DNA of 5,472 nt, from positions 1 to 5,472 of the forward strand of contig JAHDDN010000388.1 in assembly GCA_020629335.1 (NCBI GenBank). Direction: 5' to 3'. Each line of letters begins with the position of its first letter. Within the stretch, counting starts at the first letter, position 1. The translations under genes and the position numbers were made by a program. Under the pieces are notes generated by a model that made no database searches, had not been told where the DNA came from, and was given only the letters and a program-made list of their open reading frames with translations. Of this stretch, positions 1 to 5,360 are shown in pieces. This DNA comes from Chitinophagales bacterium. Lineage in GTDB: Bacteria; Bacteroidota; Bacteroidia; Chitinophagales; UBA2359.

Positions 1-48
1 ACTTAGCAGAGTAGGAGCAGCATAGCCACATAAGAGCGTACAGCCCGA

Positions 49-116
49 CCCATTTATCATTTTTCATTCGTGGGCGCACACATAGATGCGCCCACGAATG
101 AAAAATGATAAATGGG
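49..116. repeat. Perfect 30-bp inverted repeat with 8-nt loop
   Basis: The arms are 49-78 and 87-116, all 30 positions pair, and the loop is CACATAGA (79-86). The outer half of each arm is AT-rich and built from CATTT/TCATTTTTCATT-like units; the inner part next to the loop is GC-rich (GTGGGCGCA/TGCGCCCAC). It lies 18 bp past the dprA stop codon, so a dprA transcript would contain a very stable hairpin. It could act as a transcript-end or stability element, or as a small palindromic repeat unit inserted into the larger repeat. No adjacent T-tract follows it on the minus strand, so it is not a textbook intrinsic terminator. Confidence 0.9.
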
Positions 117-125
117 GAAGCCCCA
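106..125 (-). terminator. Possible small terminator of dprA
   Basis: Ten bases past the dprA stop, the minus strand can form a 5-bp GC-rich hairpin (TGGGG-CTT-CCCCA, 125 to 113). It is followed by T-rich sequence (ATTTATCATTTTT). The stem is short, and it competes with the base of the 30-bp palindrome for the same bases. The hairpin block is also the conserved end of the repeat. Treat it as a candidate only. Confidence 0.3.
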
Positions 126-134
126 AATAATTTT

Positions 135-1238
135 TTATATCTTACTATAAAACTTCCCTGGCAATGATTGCACCAAGCCCTTCATTTCTAAATTCAGTAA
201 AGTCATAGATAAAACCCCCAAAGACAAAGTAAGCTGATGGGAGAGGAGATCAATATGAACACCTTCCTCCAAGCTCAACAAATCTAATATGATTTGTTCA
301 TCCTCACTCAAATCTACAAATAAACTTCTTTGGACATTAGGTACTTCATCCTGATCCCATGTCATATGCTTCAATATATCTTCTGTTGAACAAACCATTT
401 GAGCTTGACCGTTTAAAATCAAGGAATTACAGCCCTTTGAATAAGGGCTATCTACATTACCTGGCAATGCAAATAAGGCCTTTTTATAAGCATAAGCCAT
501 TTCGGCTGAAATCATACTGCCACCCTTATTGGCTGTTTCTACTACCAATAAAGCATCACACATACCAGCAATAATTCGATTTCGCATCGGAAAATGCATT
601 CGTTCTGGTTCTGTCAAAAAGGGTAATTCACTTAACAAGCCTCCATTTAATAACATTTTATCAACTAAAGAACGATGTTGAGTCGGATAAATTCGATGCA
701 ATCCATTAGCCATGACCCCAACAGTCGGAATATTTTCCTTGACACAAGCATCATGCGTAGCATAATCAATACCGAATGCTAATCCACTGACTACCAATAT
801 GTCATCATATGGAGATAAGTCTCTGGCAAGCTGCTGGCAAAACTGTCTACCATAACGAGTGGCATTTCTTGTTCCTACTACGGATAACACCTTGCTAGCA
901 TTTAAATCGGCATTACCTTTGTAAAATAACATAATGGGGGCATCCGAATAAGCTTTAAGCCGTTTTGGATACTTAGGATCTGTATAAAAGTAAGATTTGA
1001 TCCCATGTTTTTGTAAATAGCTGTATTCTTCTTCAGCATTCTCCAAAATATCCTTATTTTTGTATAATTTTTCAGAAGTTATTGGACCAATATTAGGGAT
1101 TTTTTCCAATTTTCCTCTATTAGTCGTAAATACTGCTTGAGCACTACCACAATAACTGATCAGATTCTTTGCATTGACCATGCCTACCCCTGGCACCATA
1201 GTCAAAGCGATCTGGTAAATGATTTCTTGATTTTCCAT
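135..1238 (-). CDS. dprA: DNA-processing protein DprA (Smf)
   Basis: 367 residues, a usual length for the family. DprA is a cytoplasmic protein that binds incoming single-stranded DNA during natural transformation and loads RecA on it; it is also found in bacteria not known to be competent. Visible in order: an N-terminal helix-hairpin-helix-like part (VPGVG at 15-19, IPNIG at 47-51); a Rossmann-type DprA core with VGTRNATRYG (121-130), SGLAFGID (151-158), FPMRNRIIAG (216-225), ETANKGGS (234-241) and LPGN...GCNSLI (258-274); and a C-terminal part (about 308-367) consistent with the winged-helix domain of long DprA forms. All core motifs are intact and there is no frameshift. The start is chosen because IYQIALTMVPGVG lies at the usual family N-terminus; the next Met (14) would cut into the helix-hairpin-helix. 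It is divergent from the peptidase gene 26 bp away. No other competence gene is visible. Confidence 0.97.
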   Translation of the reverse strand: MENQEIIYQIALTMVPGVGMVNAKNLISYCGSAQAVFTTNRGKLEKIPNIGPITSEKLYKNKDILENAEEEYSYLQKHGIKSYFYTDPKYPKRLKAYSDAPIMLFYKGNADLNASKVLSVVGTRNATRYGRQFCQQLARDLSPYDDILVVSGLAFGIDYATHDACVKENIPTVGVMANGLHRIYPTQHRSLVDKMLLNGGLLSELPFLTEPERMHFPMRNRIIAGMCDALLVVETANKGGSMISAEMAYAYKKALFALPGNVDSPYSKGCNSLILNGQAQMVCSTEDILKHMTWDQDEVPNVQRSLFVDLSEDEQIILDLLSLEEGVHIDLLSHQLTLSLGVLSMTLLNLEMKGLVQSLPGKFYSKI

Positions 1239-1264
1239 ATTATAGTATTATCAAAACTTAATGT
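1239..1264. promoter_or_regulatory. Short divergent intergenic region dprA / M1 peptidase
   Basis: Only 26 bp separate the two annotated start codons, or 44 bp if the peptidase starts at the downstream ATG (1283). The stretch is nearly all A/T and shows no ribosome-binding purine run for either gene, as is usual in Bacteroidota. On the minus strand TAAGTTTTG (1260 to 1252) resembles the Bacteroidota -7 box TAnnTTTG, but I see no convincing -33 box at the right distance. Both promoters must overlap each other or the start of the opposite gene. Promoter positions are inference. Confidence 0.35.
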
Positions 1265-4200
1265 ATGTCTACACTTATACTGATGACAGATAAGCCATTT
1301 TTCCATAAAATTTTTGCTACTTTGTTAGCATTTATTTTATGTTTAGGGGTAAGCCTGTCAGTTTTAGGTCAATTTAACTACGAATACAATCCTCATTTTC
1401 CTCCTAATTCGTATCGTTCACCAGATAATCCTTATTACTGGAAAAATAAAATGCCCAAACCTGGTTATTGGCAACAAGATGTACTTTATAAGATTAAAGC
1501 AGACATAGACGAAGAGAAAGACATCATCAGTGCGACACAAACATTGACCTATTGGAATAACTCGCCAGATACATTGGATGTGGTCTATTTTCACCTTTAT
1601 CAGAATGCTTTTCAACCGAATTCTTATTGTGATGCTCTGCATAGAGGAAATGGCGATAATCCCGAATTTGGGAGATATGAGAAAAGAGGACTGGGTACTG
1701 TAGTGGAAAGTGCCTACCTAATAGGCTTTAATCCTGAAAAACCTATTGATGTTGATTTAGAATTAGATAATACTATCCTAAAAGTAAAACTCCCTTACCC
1801 TATACCTCCTTTGGAATCCGTTTCTATAAAAATGGACTTTAAAACCTATTTTGATAGCGGTGGAGATATAGAAAGACGTATGAAGACCTTTAAATCTTAT
1901 GGGAATAATAAACACTATGATGGAGTACTTTGGTATCCTCGTATCTGTGTATATGATCACAAATTTGGATGGCATATTGACCAACACTTAGGACGTGAGT
2001 TTTACGGCGATTTTGGAACTTTCAATGTCGAATTAACTTTTGCTAATGACTTTATCGTTGAGGCAACAGGGAACTTGCTAAACAAAAAAGAAGTCATGCC
2101 TGATTCTCTCCGTCAAGCATTAGATATTGTTAATTTCAAAAACAAAGAATGGAATTCACGACCTTCGACAGTCATCAAAAGAGAAAAAGGAAAACGTAAA
2201 GTATGGAAGTATTATGCCGAAAATGTGCATGATTTTGCCTTCACTGCTGACCCCAATTACCGTATAGGAGAAACAGAATGGAATGGCGTGAAATGTATTT
2301 CTATGGTACAAGAACAGCATGCTTCCCAATGGCAAAACGCTGCAGATTATACCGCTAAAGTAGTAGAAGTCTATTCTAATGATATAGGTATGTATGCTTG
2401 GCCCAAAATTATCGTTGCAGATGCCAGAGATGGTATGGAATACCCAATGATTACCCTCGATGGTGGCTTCGATCCAAGCTATAGAGCATTACTCGCTCAT
2501 GAAATTGGCCATATGTGGTTCTACGGAATGGTCGGCAATAACGAAACCTATCGAGCAGCGCTTGATGAAGGATTTACCCAATTCCTAACAGCTTGGTCTA
2601 TGGAGAAAATTGATGGCGAACACTACGTCACCAACGATAGTAAATTCAAATACTACAACAAATATAAAAAACCAATTAAAGTAAGAGATGGAGAGGTTTA
2701 CTCCTACTATATCAATGATGCCATGAAAGGAGATGATCCAGCACTGAATACACATTCTGACTCTTTTCATGGTGCCCAACAATACAATGATAGCTATTGG
2801 CAAGTTTATAATAAAACAGCCACCATGCTCTATAACCTTCAATATGTTTTAGGAGATGAACTATTCCTGAAATGTATGAAAAATTATTTCGCTAAATGGA
2901 AAATGGCTCACCCTTACTTTGATGATATGCAAAAGGCTTTCATCGAAGAAGCAGGTACCGATTTACACTGGTTTTTTGATCAATGGCTGAAAACAAATAA
3001 AAATGTTGATTACGCCATTAAAAAAGTGAAAAATATTAAAGGTGGGGAATATGAAATTACATTCGAAAGATTAGGGGATATGCAAATGCCAATTGATTTT
3101 AGAGTCATTTCTAAAACGGGAGAAGAGGATTCTTTCTATATCCCAAATACAGAATTTAATAAAAAAACAAACGCCACTATTCTACCTAAATGGTACGGAT
3201 GGGATAATATAAATCGTACTTATACAGCAACAGTAAATATACCCGATGGTATTAAGGATGTTGTTATTGATCCTTCTGAAAGACTAGCTGATATCAACAT
3301 GCTTAATAATAGTAAACGCATGCGTGTAGATTGGGAGTTTGATTCGCGTATGTACAATAATGCGGATAGAAATCAATACGTCTTTAAATATGCTCCTGTA
3401 CTTTGGTATAACTCTTATGACGGTATAAAATTAGGAGGCCGAATCAGAGGCAATTATTTAAAGTATAGACATATCACTGATTTGACACTATGGGCAAATA
3501 CCCGACTACTCAATGAGTACATGCTCGGAGAAGAAAAAAATGGCTTCGAAGGAAAACAAGATTGGTTCTCATTCAATTTTGATTACGAGACGACTATGGA
3601 TAAGTATATCCCTAAATCAAAAGTATTCGCTAATGCAAAATGGCTAGATGGACTCAACTCTTTCAAAATTGGACTGAACAAACGAATCACTCAAAATTCT
3701 AACTTTATTTTTCAATTCCAAGCAGATTATCGACATAATAAAAGCGACCTTCATTATCTACACCACAGCAATCAATGGAATTACGGAAAATGGAATAATT
3801 CTTTTGAAGTCGCTTATGTGAAAAAATATAATGAAGGAATCGGAAGCGGAAATTGGAAAGCAGCATTATGGAGTAGCTCACTGGGCAGCGAGTTTGATTT
3901 TAATAAATTATACCTAACATGGGTTAATCGTTTACCATTTAGTAAATTTCAACTCAATTCAAGATTCTTTGGACAATTCGGTTCAGGAAATGATGTCCCT
4001 CTACAATCCGCCCTCTATTTAGCAGGAGCAAACCCTGACCAAATGATGGATAATCGTTTTACTCGTTCAAGAGGAATCATTCCTGGCTCTATCTCAGAAT
4101 ATACTTATGATACCAATCAATTTCATTATGGAGGTGGCCTGAATATTAGAGGGTATGCAGGCTATACAGCCGTAGATGCTGCCGAAAATGACACTGTAAC

Positions 4201-4555
4201 TTTTGTCTATCAAGGACTCTCAGGATTAGCCCTCAATCTCGAATTGGAGTTTGGAGACCTATTGCGTTTCTCTAATCCAACAAAACTTCGTCGATATTTT
4301 AGATTAGATCCCTATTTATTTGCAGATTTAGGAATCCTAACCTATGCATCAGGCTATAGAAAACAAACTTTTGCCAAAGAAAGAATGGACGCAGGAGCAG
4401 GCATCGCACTAACTATTAAGCGATACTGGATTTTAGAAGATACCCAACCGCTTGTACTTCGGTTTGATATGCCACTAATCCTGAGTCGTCCACCATTCTC
4501 AGACGATGAATCTTTCAAATTCCGTTGGCAAATAGGTATCAATCGAGCCTTCTAA
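1265..4555 (+). CDS. Exported M1-family zinc metallopeptidase with C-terminal Omp85-like outer-membrane barrel
   Basis: 1096 residues, far longer than a typical M1 peptidase unit. In order: signal peptide (about 7-35; hydrophobic IFATLLAFILCLGVSLSVLG, likely cut before Q36); M1 N-terminal beta domain (about 68-335); catalytic domain with GMEYP (390-394, E392 in the substrate-amine role), HEIGH (412-416) and the third zinc ligand E435, exactly the HExxH-x18-E spacing, plus probable catalytic Y515 in VYNKT; a beta domain (about 580-675). From about 690 the sequence changes to alternating aromatic/polar strands with GGGLNIRGYAGY (956-967), FADLG (1019-1023) and a last segment ending RWQIGINRAF. 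These fit an Omp85/surface-antigen-type barrel: the L6 RGY motif and a terminal Phe. Active-site residues are intact, so it is probably an active aminopeptidase held at the outer membrane; which side it faces is unknown. The annotated ATG gives a 6-residue extension; ATG 1283 (Met7) gives a more standard signal peptide. No lipobox: C26 lies inside the hydrophobic core. The M1 call is firm; the barrel call is inference from motifs. Confidence 0.93.
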   Translation: MSTLILMTDKPFFHKIFATLLAFILCLGVSLSVLGQFNYEYNPHFPPNSYRSPDNPYYWKNKMPKPGYWQQDVLYKIKADIDEEKDIISATQTLTYWNNSPDTLDVVYFHLYQNAFQPNSYCDALHRGNGDNPEFGRYEKRGLGTVVESAYLIGFNPEKPIDVDLELDNTILKVKLPYPIPPLESVSIKMDFKTYFDSGGDIERRMKTFKSYGNNKHYDGVLWYPRICVYDHKFGWHIDQHLGREFYGDFGTFNVELTFANDFIVEATGNLLNKKEVMPDSLRQALDIVNFKNKEWNSRPSTVIKREKGKRKVWKYYAENVHDFAFTADPNYRIGETEWNGVKCISMVQEQHASQWQNAADYTAKVVEVYSNDIGMYAWPKIIVADARDGMEYPMITLDGGFDPSYRALLAHEIGHMWFYGMVGNNETYRAALDEGFTQFLTAWSMEKIDGEHYVTNDSKFKYYNKYKKPIKVRDGEVYSYYINDAMKGDDPALNTHSDSFHGAQQYNDSYWQVYNKTATMLYNLQYVLGDELFLKCMKNYFAKWKMAHPYFDDMQKAFIEEAGTDLHWFFDQWLKTNKNVDYAIKKVKNIKGGEYEITFERLGDMQMPIDFRVISKTGEEDSFYIPNTEFNKKTNATILPKWYGWDNINRTYTATVNIPDGIKDVVIDPSERLADINMLNNSKRMRVDWEFDSRMYNNADRNQYVFKYAPVLWYNSYDGIKLGGRIRGNYLKYRHITDLTLWANTRLLNEYMLGEEKNGFEGKQDWFSFNFDYETTMDKYIPKSKVFANAKWLDGLNSFKIGLNKRITQNSNFIFQFQADYRHNKSDLHYLHHSNQWNYGKWNNSFEVAYVKKYNEGIGSGNWKAALWSSSLGSEFDFNKLYLTWVNRLPFSKFQLNSRFFGQFGSGNDVPLQSALYLAGANPDQMMDNRFTRSRGIIPGSISEYTYDTNQFHYGGGLNIRGYAGYTAVDAAENDTVTFVYQGLSGLALNLELEFGDLLRFSNPTKLRRYFRLDPYLFADLGILTYASGYRKQTFAKERMDAGAGIALTIKRYWILEDTQPLVLRFDMPLILSRPPFSDDESFKFRWQIGINRAF

Positions 4556-4572
4556 ACAATCACATTTATCAG

Positions 4573-4610
4573 AAAAAATCGTAGAGACGTTGCATTGCAA
4601 CGTCTCCTAC
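4573..4610 (-). terminator. Hairpin with T-tract on the minus strand, 3' of the peptidase gene
   Basis: Starting 25 bp after the peptidase stop, GAGACGTTG (4584-4592) pairs with CAACGTCTC (4598-4606) around a short CATTG loop. It is extended by GTA/TAC across one bulged C. On the minus strand the stem is followed two bases later by TTTTTT (4578 to 4573), an intrinsic-terminator layout for leftward transcripts. On the plus strand the next sequence is not a T-tract, so termination of the peptidase transcript here would rest on the hairpin alone. From memory, palindromes of the GAGACGTTGCA...TGCAACGTCTC kind are common intergenic repeats in Bacteroidota and cyanobacteria, so it may also be a repeat copy. 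Confidence 0.5.
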
Positions 4611-4649
4611 AATGCATTTGTCCTTTATCAGTTCATAATTCATCGTTTT

Positions 4650-4701
4650 TTGGGGCTTCCCGCTGCGCTTGTAAAGCGAAGTGCGCAGCACGAACCCCCA
4701 A
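4650..4701 (+). repeat. Compound hairpin in the centre of the right repeat
   Basis: TTGGGG-C-TTC (4650-4659) pairs with GAA-C-CCCCAA (4692-4701) with one C/C mismatch. After a 2x2 internal loop, GCTGCGC (4662-4668) pairs with GCGCAGC (4683-4689). An alternative inner hairpin CGCTT-GTA-AAGCG (4666-4678) uses some of the same bases. The structure replaces, at the same place in the element, the long palindrome of the left copy. Confidence 0.65.
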
Positions 4702-4747
4702 TTATGCATTCATCATTATGCATTACGCATTGCAAGCGAAGCGCAGC
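4675..4747 (+). repeat. ATTATGCATT direct repeats flanked by AGCGAAG..CGCAGC repeats
   Basis: ATTATGCATT occurs at 4701-4710 and 4715-4724 and is followed by the shorter variant ACGCATT (4725-4731). This short array is flanked by two near-identical blocks, AGCGAAGTGCGCAGC (4675-4689) and AGCGAAGCGCAGC (4735-4747). The layout suggests slippage or insertion of the ATGCATT array between a duplicated target, but it could equally be a stable part of the element. Confidence 0.6.
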
Positions 4748-4941
4748 CGTCGGGCTGTCCGTTCTTATGTGGCTATTCGGCGGCTATTTTGCTAAGCTGT
4801 ACTTGTCTGCCCTTCGGGCCAGCCTACGTCCAGCTAAGCGCCATAAGCCTCCTTATCACGCCACATACCACTGCCATCCCTAAGCCATAGAAATATGTAC
4901 ATACTTTGTAATTGTTGTATTATTTGTTCCACGTTTTAAAA

Positions 4942-4967
4942 TGGCAAAAATCGTATCTTTTTTGCCA
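4942..4967. repeat. 9-bp inverted repeat, possible terminator or operator
   Basis: TGGCAAAAA (4942-4950) and TTTTTGCCA (4959-4967) are perfect complements around an 8-nt loop. The T-rich tail on the plus strand begins only 11 bp later (4979 onwards), so it is a poor intrinsic terminator. The symmetric 26-bp layout would also suit a dimeric repressor. Function is unknown. Confidence 0.4.
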
Positions 4968-4992
4968 AGAAGCTGTATTGTTTTTTATTTTA

Positions 4993-5023
4993 TTGACATT
5001 TAATTCCTCTTTTTTGTTATAAA
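4993..5023 (+). promoter_or_regulatory. Weak sigma70-like promoter match
   Basis: TTGACA (4993-4998) is followed after 19 bp by TATAAA (5018-5023), or after 18 bp by TTATAA. Bacteroidota housekeeping promoters usually look different (TTTG ... TAnnTTTG), and in DNA this AT-rich such a match can arise by chance. If real, the transcript would have a leader of more than 300 nt before 5361. Confidence 0.2.
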
Positions 5024-5086
5024 AATCACATCATTATTGACTGTTCGTAAATAATTCATAAGCTAACTGATTAAGAACAAGCGATT

Positions 5087-5113
5087 TGTGCTTTTAATTA
5101 ATCTTAAAGCACA
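5087..5113. repeat. 8-bp inverted repeat TGTGCTTT / AAAGCACA
   Basis: TGTGCTTT (5087-5094) pairs with AAAGCACA (5106-5113) around an 11-nt AT-rich loop. It may be an operator or a weak RNA hairpin; no T-tract follows directly. Confidence 0.35.
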
Positions 5114-5182
5114 TAACAATGTTTGTATTGAATCTTTTGTTTTTTTTTTGAAAAAATATATCTCCCTAACAAAGAAGTTGCA

Positions 5183-5317
5183 ATGGCAAGTCTTTTGTCT
5201 TTAACTAAAGTATTAATTCCACTATTAATGGTCATATATAAATCAAAACTCAACCTTATTCACAAAGCTTTTATAAGCTGTTTTCAAAGGATTATTCCTA
5301 ACAAATTTAAATTTTAA
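5183..5317 (+). CDS. Doubtful small ORF, 44 residues, hydrophobic and basic
   Basis: An ATG-to-TAA frame of 44 codons (ATG 5183-5185, TAA 5315-5317). The N-terminal half is hydrophobic (MASLLSLTKVLIPLLMVIY) and could span a membrane once. The C-terminal half is basic with many Lys, plus Arg and His. There is no ribosome-binding sequence, although this is normal in the phylum. It ends 43 bp before the ATG at 5361, in a different frame. It overlaps the inverted repeat at 5241-5342, so it could be a leader peptide whose translation affects that structure, or a chance ORF in AT-rich DNA. I recognise no family. Confidence 0.18.
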   Translation: MASLLSLTKVLIPLLMVIYKSKLNLIHKAFISCFQRIIPNKFKF

Positions 5318-5342
5318 TGATTGGCAAGCTTGAGTTTTGATT
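5241..5342 (+). promoter_or_regulatory. Candidate structured leader just upstream of the partial gene
   Basis: A 13-bp perfect closing stem, AATCAAAACTCAA (5241-5253) with TTGAGTTTTGATT (5330-5342), continues after one C/C mismatch with three more pairs (CTT 5255-5257 / AAG 5326-5328). The enclosed ~68 nt contain two small hairpins with the same TTAT loop: AGCTT-TTAT-AAGCT (5266-5279) and AGGA-TTAT-TCCT (5288-5299). There is a weaker AAAT-TTAA-ATTT after them. The structure ends 18 nt before the ATG at 5361. This is the shape of a multi-branch cis-regulatory RNA, but I do not recognise any known riboswitch class. A DNA-level inverted repeat, such as a binding site or small element end, is the main alternative. 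Confidence 0.35.
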
Positions 5343-5360
5343 AACTAAATTATTTAAAAT

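Larger units (their letters stand above)
1..127 (-). repeat. Left copy of a modular interspersed repeat (cut by window edge)
   Basis: Read on the minus strand away from dprA, this stretch starts with a 13-nt block TTTGGGGCTTCCC (127 to 115), continues with a long palindrome, and ends with a block (49 to 2) that matches 4749-4796 at about 40 of 48 positions without gaps (shared cores GTCGGGCTGT and TCTTATGTGGCTAT). The same two end blocks appear in the same order downstream of the peptidase gene, with a different centre. This copy may extend left of the window. It is GC-richer than the genes, and I see no coding sequence in it. That it is a dispersed family in this genome is inferred from just two copies. 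Confidence 0.7.
4649..4886 (+). repeat. Right copy of the modular interspersed repeat
   Basis: This GC-rich island lies between an AT-rich gene and a very AT-rich spacer. It opens with TTTGGGGCTTCCC (4649-4661), identical to the left copy's gene-side block. It then has its own centre (4662-4748), and from 4749 the block that matches the left copy. After that it continues with GCCC-TTC-GGGC (4809-4819), the short hairpin CAGCC-GTCG-GGCTG at the junction (4744-4757), direct repeats GGCTATT (4771 and 4782) and GCTAAG (4791 and 4833), and ends near TAAGCC (4881-4886). It can be read open in several frames, up to 97 codons, but overlapping frames, the internal palindromes and the absence of any recognisable domain argue against a protein. 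It is probably a non-coding dispersed element. Confidence 0.7.
4887..5360. other. AT-rich gene-poor spacer upstream of the partial gene
   Basis: About 470 bp with no convincing long coding sequence on either strand. It holds three separate inverted repeats (4942-4967, 5087-5113, 5241-5342), a run of ten T followed by G and six A (5140-5156), one doubtful 44-codon ORF (5183-5317) and one sigma70-like promoter match. Its length and structure suggest a long regulatory or leader region for the gene at 5361, but a decayed gene or an uncharacterised non-coding RNA is also possible. Confidence 0.5.

Noticed and set aside
359..574. Plus-strand 71-codon ORF
   Set aside because: It is antisense to the conserved DprA core, which carries intact family motifs; it is a shadow frame.
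1265..1375. Lipoprotein signal peptide using Cys26
   Set aside because: The residues before the Cys (A-F-I-L) do not fit a lipobox (small residue at -1), and the Cys is in the middle of the hydrophobic core. A signal peptidase I site near residue 35 fits better.
1418..4542. Minus-strand ORFs of 62-85 codons inside the peptidase gene
   Set aside because: They are shadow frames of a long gene with intact M1 catalytic motifs.
4300..4555. Type IX secretion C-terminal sorting domain on the peptidase
   Set aside because: The C-terminus has the amphipathic strands and terminal Phe of an outer-membrane barrel, not the Ig-like domain with a GxY/KVxV-type ending of a T9SS signal.
4675..4747. CRISPR array
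   Set aside because: The repeats are 7-15 nt, only two or three copies, without regular unique spacers, and no cas gene is visible.
4649..4886. Insertion sequence or tRNA/rRNA gene in the GC-rich island
   Set aside because: I see no transposase frame, no matching terminal inverted repeats around a gene, and no cloverleaf with a TTCRA-type arm; the hairpins do not have tRNA spacing.
4590..4890. Overlapping plus-strand ORFs of 97, 66 and 69 codons
   Set aside because: They lie over the palindromes of the repeat element, in several frames at once, with no recognisable domain. The openness comes from the repeat's composition, so I annotate the repeat instead.
5140..5156. T10-G-A6 tract as an intrinsic terminator
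   Set aside because: There is no GC-rich stem directly upstream, and T/A runs are common in this spacer.
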